This document shows positions 1 to 5,702 of a stretch of DNA of 24,850 nt, piece after piece. Each line of letters starts with the position of its first letter. Position 1 is the stretch's first letter. This stretch comes from an uncultured Eubacteriales bacterium (GTDB lineage: Bacteria > Bacillota > Clostridia > Oscillospirales > CAG-272), in assembly GCA_900546315.1 (NCBI GenBank), contig URCP01000035.1:1-24850 (forward strand), in the 5' to 3' direction. The position numbers and the translations under genes are program-made. The notes below the pieces were generated by a model. The model saw only the letters and a program-made list of their open reading frames with translations, was not told where the DNA came from and did not search any database.

Positions 1-116
1 ATATCTTGTCGGGCGGGGTTTTTTTTTATTACGTTTTTTTTTTTTTTTTTCTTTTTTTTCGGCGGGGGGGGGGGCCCCCCCCCCCTATTTTTCCCCCCCC
101 CCCCCCCCCCCCCCCC
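1..116. other. Low-complexity contig edge, probably assembly or sequencing artefact
   Basis: The stretch is made almost only of long T, G and C homopolymers, including a G run joined directly to a C run. No gene, promoter or known element can be read in it. It ends in C-rich sequence running into CCCCCTGCAAGCT just before the stop codon of the acetyltransferase gene. The same junction follows galT at 17585-17596, where it closes a strong palindrome. The simplest reading is a miscalled copy of that palindrome at a contig end. Nothing here should be taken at base level. Confidence 0.7.
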
Positions 117-130
117 TGCAAGCTTTGGAT

Positions 131-817
131 TTATTTTTTCATATCATAGAGGCTGCATGAGTCTTTCCCGTAGTTTTCGTCCTCGATGATTGAGTTGTCG
201 GCGAGGACGTCGGGTTTGTGTCTGATGCTGTCCTTATCGGTGAGTTGGCGTATGACGCGGCAGGGGTTTCCTGCGGCGAAGGTGTGGGGCGGGATGTCGC
301 GTACTACAACGCTTCCGGCGCCGATTACGCAGCCGTCGCCTATGGTGACGCCGGAGCAGACGGTGACGCGGGCGCCGAGCCAGCAGTCGTTGCCGATTTT
401 AACGGGTTTGGCGTAGCAGAGGCGTTTGACTTCGCCGTTTTCGTTTTTCATGAAGCGGCGTTCGTTCGGGAGCATGGGGTGGAGTGGGGTGACTATTGTG
501 ACTTTGGGTCCGAAGGCGCAGTCGTCGCCTATGGTTACGAGGGCGTCGTCCTGGACGGTGAGGTCGTAGTTGGCGAAGAAGCGTTTGCCGATTTTGGTGT
601 GGACGCCGTAGTGGAAGTAGATGGGTCCCTGCATGAATGAACCTTCGCCGAGTTCGCCTACGATTTCGGAGAGGAGTCTGGCGCGTTTTTCGGTTTCGTC
701 TTCATAGGTGAGGCTGTATTCGTGGCAGAGTTTGTGGGAGCGGAGTTTGATTGCTTTGAGATCGGGATCGCCGGCGCAGAAGAGCTGGCCCGCGAATATT
801 TTTTCTTCTTCGGTCAT
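131..817 (-). CDS. Sugar O-acetyltransferase, maltose/galactoside acetyltransferase type
   Basis: The 228-residue protein belongs to the LacA/Maa group of left-handed beta-helix (hexapeptide repeat) acetyltransferases, which move acetyl from acetyl-CoA to a sugar hydroxyl in the cytoplasm. Residues 1-60 match the helical Maa N-domain. Hexapeptide rungs run from about 65 to 190 (VTIGDDCAFGPKVTI, VTVCSGVTIGDGCVIGAGSVV). His113 in TPLHP is the expected catalytic histidine. The family is usually about 180-205 residues, so the acidic C-terminal tail after about 195 is an extension. The ATG follows GAGGTAAACCC. It is the last gene of an operon with the GH28-like gene, 17 bp downstream of that gene's stop. 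The true acceptor sugar cannot be told from sequence. The stop codon lies close to the damaged contig edge but is itself clear. Confidence 0.88.
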   Translation of the reverse strand: MTEEEKIFAGQLFCAGDPDLKAIKLRSHKLCHEYSLTYEDETEKRARLLSEIVGELGEGSFMQGPIYFHYGVHTKIGKRFFANYDLTVQDDALVTIGDDCAFGPKVTIVTPLHPMLPNERRFMKNENGEVKRLCYAKPVKIGNDCWLGARVTVCSGVTIGDGCVIGAGSVVVRDIPPHTFAAGNPCRVIRQLTDKDSIRHKPDVLADNSIIEDENYGKDSCSLYDMKK

Positions 818-834
818 TTGGGTTTACCTCTTTT

Positions 835-2223
835 TTATTTTTTAAATTTGATTTGGTCGAATACGCCGCTGGCGGTTGAGTTATCGTCGTGGTCGACATC
901 GTCGAAGACGATTTCTCTTGTGAGACCTTCGGCGGTTTCCGCCGGAACGCCGTTCACGGTTATTCCTTTCAGATCGAGACGGCGGACGCGGCTTGAGAGA
1001 TACGGGTCGAATATTTCGGCGTCGCCTTTGAGTACGGATTTAGGGCCGCAGCAGACGAGGTAGGAGTACGGGAATTTATCTTTATATAGATTTATCCGGA
1101 TGTTCTCGAGCCTCATATAACCGATGTCCGCCCCGAGCTCGAACGCCGCGAAGCAGCCGCGCACCGGGTCGGAATTTTTGTAGACATCGAAGCCGTCGAT
1201 CGGTTCGGACAGATCAATTGTGATGTCCTCGAAGAACAGGTTGTCCGCGCTGCCGACGTCTCCGCGCTCCGGCTTGCCGCCGATACGATACGGCGGGGTC
1301 TGGTAGTAGAGTTTGAAGGTGCGTATTCCGCGTATATCGCGCAGAATGGCGTTTTTCAGCGCGCAGTCTACGCCCACGCCGTCGTCGTACCAGTATCTTC
1401 CGGGTTCAATCCGTATAGCTTTGTACGGGCTGTCGGCGGAGAGTTCGAGATTTTCGCAGAGGACGGTGACGATTGGTCCGAAGTTGACGGAGGAGTTCTG
1501 CCAGTCGTAGGCGTTGAGCGCGACGAGGTCGTCACCGACCTGCCCGGAGATGTTCCGGCAGAGAAGGTTTTCGGTGTTCCCGTTGATGTGCAGTCCGTCC
1601 GCGTAGCAGTGCTCGAAGCGGATGTTCTCGAAAAACGCGCCGATAACGTTTCCGGTCTGGACCGCGAAGCCAGCGGTGTGAGCGATTGTTACGTCGGTCA
1701 TTATGATATTTTCGGCGTTCCCGAGATAGAACAGAGTCGAAATACCGTGCATACTGCGTTCTTGGTCGTTCTTTCCGGATGTGCCGTAGCCGCCGCGGCG
1801 GGTGCGGGATTCCTCGAATTTTCCGCCGTGTATCGATATGTTGTGTACGGGCGGGTTCAGATTCCGGTCGATCGGCGCATGGGTTCCATCCGCGGCGCTC
1901 GCCGTGATGAACATGAGAACATCACAGTCGGGCGTGAGCTTCAGCGTCGAGCCCGAAGCCTCGATACGCCGGTCGGACGGCAGGACGACAGTGCCGTCTA
2001 TGTAGTACGGTTCATCACGCGGGGGTATCACGATTATCTCATGCTCCGAGACGGCGCGTCTCAGGGCTTCGGTCCATATTTCAATACCGTTCACGGTTCT
2101 GACGAGTGAAGCGTAATCGAGAAGACTGGTTCTGTCCGTGAGAGTGCCCGCGAGGTTCAGGGCGGTTTCTCTTGCCGCTGCGAGCTTGTTTTCTATCTGC
2201 TGTCTGATTCCGGAGTGTTCCAT
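835..2223 (-). CDS. GH28-like right-handed beta-helix protein, probable intracellular glycosidase
   Basis: The 462-residue protein reads as a pectate-lyase-fold (parallel beta-helix) enzyme close to glycoside hydrolase family 28. The core (about 120-400) shows repeated short beta strands such as NISIHGGKFEE, NIIMTDVTI and NLLCRNIS. YADGLHINGN (Asp209) lines up with the NTD element of GH28, and QVGDDLVALN (Asp231, Asp232) with the GDD element. The canonical GHG and RIK elements are not evident, so a typical polygalacturonase activity should not be assumed. There is no signal peptide, which suggests it acts on imported oligosaccharides. The ATG follows AAGGAATTTTATC. It starts 12 bp after the capA-like gene ends and lies 17 bp before the acetyltransferase gene, in one operon. 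The C-terminus (after about 430) is acidic and probably disordered. Confidence 0.75.
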   Translation of the reverse strand: MEHSGIRQQIENKLAAARETALNLAGTLTDRTSLLDYASLVRTVNGIEIWTEALRRAVSEHEIIVIPPRDEPYYIDGTVVLPSDRRIEASGSTLKLTPDCDVLMFITASAADGTHAPIDRNLNPPVHNISIHGGKFEESRTRRGGYGTSGKNDQERSMHGISTLFYLGNAENIIMTDVTIAHTAGFAVQTGNVIGAFFENIRFEHCYADGLHINGNTENLLCRNISGQVGDDLVALNAYDWQNSSVNFGPIVTVLCENLELSADSPYKAIRIEPGRYWYDDGVGVDCALKNAILRDIRGIRTFKLYYQTPPYRIGGKPERGDVGSADNLFFEDITIDLSEPIDGFDVYKNSDPVRGCFAAFELGADIGYMRLENIRINLYKDKFPYSYLVCCGPKSVLKGDAEIFDPYLSSRVRRLDLKGITVNGVPAETAEGLTREIVFDDVDHDDNSTASGVFDQIKFKK

Positions 2224-2235
2224 GATAAAATTCCT

Positions 2236-3402
2236 TTATGTCGGGATTTTTTGCAGTTCGCGTATCTCGGCGGCAATTTCCTTTGCCTCGCCGAGCTTGC
2301 CTGTGAACGCGAGCTCAAGGGTGCGGCGCATGAGCTCGTTGTGCGACTCGCAGGAGAGAAGGTTCTTCAGATGGACGATCTCGTCCGGCGCGCGCTGAGC
2401 GGAAAAGTATTCGTCCTTCGCGACGAGGCTCTTTATATATGAGAGCCCGGAGATCGTACACCAGCCGTCATAGAGCCGCTGAAGCTCGTCTGTGTCGGGA
2501 ATTAGCAGCGAGAGCTTTTCGATGTACGCGAGCGTTTTTTCGAGCTCATCTCCGGCGAGAGGGTGGATTTTAGACCCGTCCGTATCGAATCTGTACGGTA
2601 TCGGGCGGACAGTCAGCCTGTCACCTATCGAAAGCTCAGCGATATACCCGTGGTACCACGGTTCTTCCTCGATGCTGCTCCACTTGAAGAGGAAGTTTCC
2701 CATGCTGTAGACAATAGGACAGCCTTGAAAGTATTCGTAGCCCTGAATACAGTGTGTGTGTCCGGCGATGACGGCGTCCGCGCCGAGTCTGACGAGGTTC
2801 CTGTACCGTGCCCTGCACCCGGGCGACGGAACGGGATTGTTTTCACAGCCGCCGTGGAAGACGACGATGACCTTGTCGGATACGAGTTTTTCCTCGGCGA
2901 TCTTCGAGCCGATTCTTTCCGGGGCGTAACCGGCGGTGCCGGCGGAGCTCTTACCGGCGGTGCCGAATTCGTTCTCGCAGACGGCGATGATCGACACGCT
3001 TGTGCCGTTCGAGGTGAATCTGTATGCCGAGTACGCTTCGTCGATATCAGATCCCGCGCCGATATATGGTATCGAGTGTCCGGTGAGCAGCTCTGTGGTG
3101 TATGAGAGCGCGTCTTCTCCGTAGTCGCCGGTGTGATTGTTCGCCATCACCGCGAGGCCGCATCCGGCTTCTTCGAGAAAATCCACCCATGACGGGTCGG
3201 ATATAAGAGCCGGTCCGCTCTTGGTTATCGGCGCGCCGACACCGTCCGGCGCGAGCGGTGTTTCGAGATTTATAATGACCTTGTCCGCGCTGTCGAGCAC
3301 AGTTTCAAGTTCGGACAGTATGGAGGCGGCGTGACCCGGACCTCTGTTTTTTTGGTGCCGGAAGCACACGTCTCCGCAGAAAAGCAACTTTGTCTCACGC
3401 AT
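2236..3402 (-). CDS. CapA/YwtB-family metallophosphoesterase-like protein
   Basis: The 388-residue protein has the PGA_cap domain found in poly-gamma-glutamate capsule protein CapA and many uncharacterised calcineurin-fold proteins. Metal-site motifs occur in order: CGDVCF (about 9-14), INLETPL, MANNHTGDYGEDAL, FHGGCEN and GADAVIAGHTHCIQGYEYFQGCPIVYSMGNF. CapA proteins are usually membrane-anchored or exported; this one has no signal peptide or membrane segment from the chosen start, so it is probably cytoplasmic. The frame is open 54 codons further upstream, but the ATG at 3402 has a strong GGAGGAAACA site and begins right at the first beta strand. The upstream part would cross the promoter at 3466-3494. 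It is the first gene of the operon with the GH28-like and acetyltransferase genes. The substrate is unknown. No capB or capC is present, so a capsule role is doubtful. Confidence 0.82.
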   Translation of the reverse strand: MRETKLLFCGDVCFRHQKNRGPGHAASILSELETVLDSADKVIINLETPLAPDGVGAPITKSGPALISDPSWVDFLEEAGCGLAVMANNHTGDYGEDALSYTTELLTGHSIPYIGAGSDIDEAYSAYRFTSNGTSVSIIAVCENEFGTAGKSSAGTAGYAPERIGSKIAEEKLVSDKVIVVFHGGCENNPVPSPGCRARYRNLVRLGADAVIAGHTHCIQGYEYFQGCPIVYSMGNFLFKWSSIEEEPWYHGYIAELSIGDRLTVRPIPYRFDTDGSKIHPLAGDELEKTLAYIEKLSLLIPDTDELQRLYDGWCTISGLSYIKSLVAKDEYFSAQRAPDEIVHLKNLLSCESHNELMRRTLELAFTGKLGEAKEIAAEIRELQKIPT

Positions 3403-3420
3403 TGTTTCCTCCGCTTTGTG

Positions 3421-3441
3421 CCGCGCGCAGTCGTCGCGCGG
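3421..3441 (-). promoter_or_regulatory. Stem-loop in the capA operon leader
   Basis: CCGCGCG (3421-3427) pairs perfectly with CGCGCGG (3435-3441) across a 7-base loop. It lies between the promoter and the ribosome binding site of the capA-like gene. It has no U-run, so it is not a terminator; it may stabilise the transcript 5' end. The function is not shown. Confidence 0.4.
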
Positions 3442-3465
3442 TGTTGTTGGTCGTTTGACATATTG

Positions 3466-3494
3466 ATTATAGCAAAAAAAATCCCCGGTGTCAA
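3466..3494 (-). promoter_or_regulatory. Consensus vegetative promoter of the capA operon
   Basis: On the minus strand, TTGACA (3489-3494) and TATAAT (3466-3471) are separated by exactly 17 bp that include a T8 run. Both hexamers are perfect consensus. The -10 lies about 60 bp before the ATG at 3402. Confidence 0.88.
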
Positions 3495-3524
3495 GAGGGA
3501 CCGCGAAATTGCCGGAAGTTCCGG

Positions 3525-3571
3525 TTGAAAAAAGAACCGCCGTGATGCTCCCACTGGCGTACACGGCGGTT
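3525..3571 (-). terminator. Rho-independent terminator of the small acidic membrane protein gene
   Basis: AACCGCCGTG (3535-3544) and CACGGCGGTT (3562-3571) form a perfect 10-bp stem. On the minus strand it is followed by CTTTTTTC. It lies about 20 bp after the stop codon at 3591. Confidence 0.85.
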
Positions 3572-3590
3572 ATGCGGTATTGGTTACTGA

Positions 3591-3938
3591 TTATTCGGCG
3601 TCGGAGGTATCGGTTGTGTCATCGGACTTTTTCGCGTCCTCGGATGCTTCCTCGACTTCCTCTTCAGCGTCTTCTGCCTCGGCGTCGCAGCCTTTGGTCT
3701 CGTCCTCGTCGGAGTCGTCGAGCTCGAGCTCGTTCAGAACATCCTCGTCGATGTCCCACGAGTCGTCGGATTCGTGGTCGTCGCAGCAGCAGTCGCAGGG
3801 CAGCTTCACGTGCTTACGCTTGAAGAGCTTCAGCAGAAGCAGGATGATTCCGGCGGCGGCGACGATGGAGCCGGTGATGATGAGGGCGAGCTTAAGGGCG
3901 CCGCATCCCTCTTCGCAGTATTTCTTGCACTTTTTCAT
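3591..3938 (-). CDS. Small single-pass membrane protein with Cys cluster and acidic tail
   Basis: I do not recognise this 115-residue protein. It has a short Cys/Lys-rich N-terminus (MKKCKKYCEEGCG), one hydrophobic segment (about 15-38, rich in I, L, A and V), a basic stop-transfer stretch (KLFKRKHVK) and a cysteine cluster CDCCCDDH at about 48-55. A long tail of about 60 residues is mostly Asp, Glu, Ala and Ser. The charge pattern suggests N-terminus outside and the acidic tail in the cytoplasm, by inference. The CDCCC-DDH group could bind metal, but no family supports this. The ATG follows AAGGAGAG with good spacing. It has its own promoter (4027-4055) and terminator (3535-3571), so it is a monocistronic real gene. 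A 7-bp hairpin, CCTTCCG paired with CGGAAGG at 3971-3988, lies in its leader. Confidence 0.72.
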   Translation of the reverse strand: MKKCKKYCEEGCGALKLALIITGSIVAAAGIILLLLKLFKRKHVKLPCDCCCDDHESDDSWDIDEDVLNELELDDSDEDETKGCDAEAEDAEEEVEEASEDAKKSDDTTDTSDAE

Positions 3939-4026
3939 TTGTATCTCTCCTTTATGAGTTGAACATCAGACCTTCCGGGAGCGGAAGGACGCCATTTCAT
4001 ACACGAAACAGTATCTGTACAACATC

Positions 4027-4055
4027 ATTATATCATACCAGGAAGAAGATTCCAA
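4027..4055 (-). promoter_or_regulatory. Promoter of the small acidic membrane protein gene
   Basis: On the minus strand, TTGGAA (4050-4055) and TATAAT (4027-4032) are 17 bp apart. The -10 lies about 90 bp before the ATG at 3938. Confidence 0.72.
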
Positions 4056-4210
4056 CAACAAATTATGAAAGCATTGTAAAGTTATGGTTTCGGATTCAGA
4101 CGAAGCGTTCCGGAACCGGTTGTTTCAGACGGATGAACCGCCGCGGAGACGCGGGAGATGGCGGTGAGAAAAGTTTTTTCGGAAACGAAAAACTTTTTTT
4201 CGAAAACCTC

Positions 4211-4239
4211 TTGACAAATAGTTCTCTGTGTGGTATAAT
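4211..4239 (+). promoter_or_regulatory. Consensus promoter of tRNA-Gln
   Basis: TTGACA (4211-4216) and TATAAT (4234-4239) are both perfect and 17 bp apart. TGTGTGG stands just before the -10, giving an extended -10. It lies 30 bp before the tRNA 5' end. Confidence 0.9.
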
Positions 4240-4268
4240 ATTATCTGTTAACGGAACGAACCGTTTAT

Positions 4269-4342
4269 TGGGGATTTGTGTAATGGCAGCACAGCAGACT
4301 CTGACTCTGTATGTGGGAGTTCGAATCTCTCATCCCCAGCCA
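4269..4342 (+). tRNA. tRNA-Gln (anticodon CTG), CCA encoded
   Basis: The cloverleaf can be drawn in full. The acceptor TGGGGAT (4269-4275) pairs with ATCCCCA (4332-4338). The D stem GTG pairs with CAC at 4290-4292. The anticodon arm GCAGA-CTCTGAC-TCTGT spans 4294-4310 with CTG at 4301-4303. The T arm is GGGAG-TTCGAAT-CTCTC (4315-4331). The discriminator is G4339, followed by encoded CCA at 4340-4342. A U1-A72 first pair is usual for bacterial tRNA-Gln. Its own promoter and terminator flank it, and it converges on the tRNA-Glu gene. Confidence 0.95.
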
Positions 4343-4348
4343 GGCAAG

Positions 4349-4378
4349 AAAAGTCGCGTGAGCGGCTTTTTTGTTTTT
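4349..4378 (+). terminator. Terminator of tRNA-Gln
   Basis: AAAAGTCGC (4349-4357) and GCGGCTTTT (4362-4370) form a stem with a GTGA loop. A T-rich tract (TTTTTTGTTTTT) follows, 7 bases after the encoded CCA. Confidence 0.85.
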
Positions 4379-4434
4379 CATCGGGCGGATGGTGTCATGA
4401 GCTGCGCAATATGGTTTCCGTTTTGCTGATAGCA

Positions 4435-4470
4435 AATAAAGACACATTGCCGAAGTAATGTGTCTTTATT
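4435..4470. terminator. Strong hairpin between the convergent tRNA genes
   Basis: A perfect 14-bp inverted repeat, AATAAAGACACATT (4435-4448) and AATGTGTCTTTATT (4457-4470), with an 8-base loop. The AT-rich ends give a U-rich tract on either strand, so it can stop transcription in both directions between the two tRNA genes. Confidence 0.75.
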
Positions 4471-4492
4471 ATTTGGTTGCTCAAAATAGAAA

Positions 4493-4525
4493 TCAGACGA
4501 ATACCAACGATTGGTGTTCGTCTGA
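4493..4525 (-). terminator. Hairpin downstream of tRNA-Glu
   Basis: TCAGACGAATACCAA (4493-4507) pairs with TTGGTGTTCGTCTGA (4511-4525) except at one position. On the minus strand it follows the tRNA-Glu CCA by about 10 bases and is followed by TTTCTATTTTG. The U-tract is interrupted but the stem is very stable. Confidence 0.7.
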
Positions 4526-4534
4526 AATCGCTCT

Positions 4535-4609
4535 TGGTGACCCGTACGGGAATCGAACCCATGTTTTCGCCTTGAGAGGGCGACGTCTTAGCCGCTTGAC
4601 CAACAGGCC
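4535..4609 (-). tRNA. tRNA-Glu (anticodon CTC), CCA encoded
   Basis: On the minus strand the acceptor GGCCTGT (4609-4603) pairs with ACGGGTC (4545-4539), with wobble pairs. The D arm TTGGTCAAGCGGCTAAGAC is typical of bacterial tRNA-Glu. The anticodon arm is TCGCC-CTCTCAA-GGCGA with CTC at 4576-4574. The T loop is TTCGATT. The discriminator A is at 4538 and CCA is encoded at 4537-4535. Promoter and terminator are both present. Confidence 0.95.
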
Positions 4610-4645
4610 TTTTGATTTTCAGGACCGTGTCCCGAGAACATTAAT

Positions 4646-4674
4646 ATTATACCACATTCGAATCGATTTGTCAA
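4646..4674 (-). promoter_or_regulatory. Consensus promoter of tRNA-Glu
   Basis: On the minus strand, TTGACA (4669-4674) and TATAAT (4646-4651) are perfect and 17 bp apart, with TGTGG just before the -10. The rest of the gap up to the next gene at 4799 is AT-rich, and I see no further element in it. Confidence 0.9.
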
Positions 4675-4798
4675 GGGCTTTTCTGAAATTTCTCAAATTT
4701 TTTTTGAAAAATCTTTTCCCACCCGCCGGAACAGGCATACCCGAACTTTTTTTTGAGTATCGTTATGTATCTTGATCAATACTTCCGGAGGTGGATAT

Positions 4799-5086
4799 AT
4801 GAGGCGGAGAGGTAATTCGGTCCTGCTGGCGTGCCTGCTGTTCGCGCTGTCCGGCGCGGCGCTCGCTTATAACATATGGACAGCTGACAGCGGGGACGTC
4901 GCTGTGTCGATCTCTGACCTCGTCGATCAGATGAGGGACGGAGACATAGCGGTAGGGGCTCACGCGGGAGAAAGCTCCGCTCAGACCGAAGAAACGGCAG
5001 ACACGGACATGACATCGGAAAGCGAAAGCCCGGAAACAACGTCACGCGCGCTGCTCCCGCCGGTAGTCAGGCGTGAGGAAGGGTAA
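4799..5086 (+). CDS. Small exported or membrane-anchored acidic protein, unknown
   Basis: I do not recognise this 95-residue protein. It begins MRRRGN followed by a hydrophobic segment (about 7-24) ending GAALAY, which could be a signal peptide cleaved after ALA or a membrane anchor. A short region DVAVSISDLVDQMRDGDIAVG follows, then a Ser/Thr/Glu-rich, probably disordered tail. The frame is open from 4772, but the ATG at 4799 has a near-perfect GGAGGTGG site 4 bases upstream, so it is preferred. Its 3' end overlaps the M50 protease gene by 14 bp, which implies translational coupling. A partner or regulator of the protease is a fair guess, but it does not resemble SpoIVFA or BofA. Confidence 0.65.
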   Translation: MRRRGNSVLLACLLFALSGAALAYNIWTADSGDVAVSISDLVDQMRDGDIAVGAHAGESSAQTEETADTDMTSESESPETTSRALLPPVVRREEG

Positions 5087-5639
5087 AAAACGCCATGCCG
5101 CGTTCAGCGTCAGCCTTCCAGCGGTGCTGGCGTTCGCCTTCTGGGCACTCGCCGAGGGAAGCGCCGCGGCGATTGTTCCGATAACGGCGGCGCTTCTTCA
5201 CGAGGCAGGGCATCTGCTCGCGATGTCCTTGTGCGGCGTGCCGGTCGACAGGATAAACATATGCGTCGCGGGCGCCGAAATACGCGGGAGGCACACAGGC
5301 GCCGGGAAGACCGCGATGACCGCCGTATATCTCGCCGGACCGCTTGTGAACCTGATCTCCGGCGCGGCGTCGGCAGCAGCCGGATGGGATATCTTCGCGC
5401 TGTGCTCGTTCGCGCTCGCGGCGGTTAACCTGCTGCCGGTGAGGACTCTTGACGGTGGAAACGCGCTCTCCGTGCTGCTGTCGGATTTTTCGTGGGGGGA
5501 GCGTTTTGTCTCTGTCATGTCCGCTGTCTCTGTGTTTCTTCTCTGGCTCGTTTCGGTCTGTCTGCTGTTCCTGTCTGACGGTAATTTGTCTCTGCTGGCG
5601 TTCGTCGTCTGCGTTTTCACCGAGCTGTATCTCGCGTAA
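5073..5639 (+). CDS. Short M50 (site-2-type) membrane metalloprotease, SpoIVFB-like
   Basis: The 188-residue polytopic membrane protein has the two zinc motifs of M50 intramembrane proteases: LLHEAGH (residues 41-47, ligands His43 and His47, catalytic Glu44) and NLLPVRTLDGGN (119-130, ligand Asp127). Several hydrophobic segments lie around 10-50, 83-100, 105-122 and 145-185. M50 members cleave membrane-embedded substrates; SpoIVFB processes pro-sigma-K in sporulating Firmicutes. At 188 residues it is much shorter than SpoIVFB (about 285) and lacks the C-terminal CBS domain, so the substrate may differ. The start is GTG at 5073, because no ATG precedes HEAGH. No strong ribosome site is visible, consistent with coupling to the overlapping upstream gene. 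A shared terminator follows. Confidence 0.78.
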   Translation: MRKGKKRHAAFSVSLPAVLAFAFWALAEGSAAAIVPITAALLHEAGHLLAMSLCGVPVDRINICVAGAEIRGRHTGAGKTAMTAVYLAGPLVNLISGAASAAAGWDIFALCSFALAAVNLLPVRTLDGGNALSVLLSDFSWGERFVSVMSAVSVFLLWLVSVCLLFLSDGNLSLLAFVVCVFTELYLA

Positions 5640-5640
5640 A

Positions 5641-5681
5641 AAAGGTCCCCCGCACTTACAAATGTGCGAAGGACCTTTTCA
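5641..5681. terminator. Bidirectional terminator between the M50 protease and oleate hydratase genes
   Basis: AAAGGTCC (5641-5648) pairs with GGACCTTT, with an inner CGCAC/GTGCG stem (5651-5655 and 5664-5668). TTTTC follows on the plus strand and a T7 run on the minus strand, so it serves both convergent genes. Confidence 0.85.
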
Positions 5682-5702
5682 GATGATAATGAAAGCGTCA
5701 GA

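Noticed and set aside
218..640. A 140-codon plus-strand frame rich in Val, Gly and Ala
   Set aside because: It is antisense to the hexapeptide acetyltransferase; its repetitiveness mirrors the hexapeptide repeats.
2236..3564. Longer form of the capA-like protein starting at 3564
   Set aside because: The extra 54 codons would cover the consensus promoter and a leader hairpin, have no family similarity, and lack a ribosome site; the ATG at 3402 has a strong one.
4269..4609. Possible integration site at the tRNA genes
   Set aside because: No integrase, no repeated tRNA 3' end and no foreign gene block is seen next to either tRNA.
4720..4798. Possible sporulation sigma factor promoter before the M50 protease pair
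   Set aside because: GGCATACCC and GAGTATCG resemble parts of sigma-E/G boxes only loosely and the spacing does not fit. No promoter is called there.
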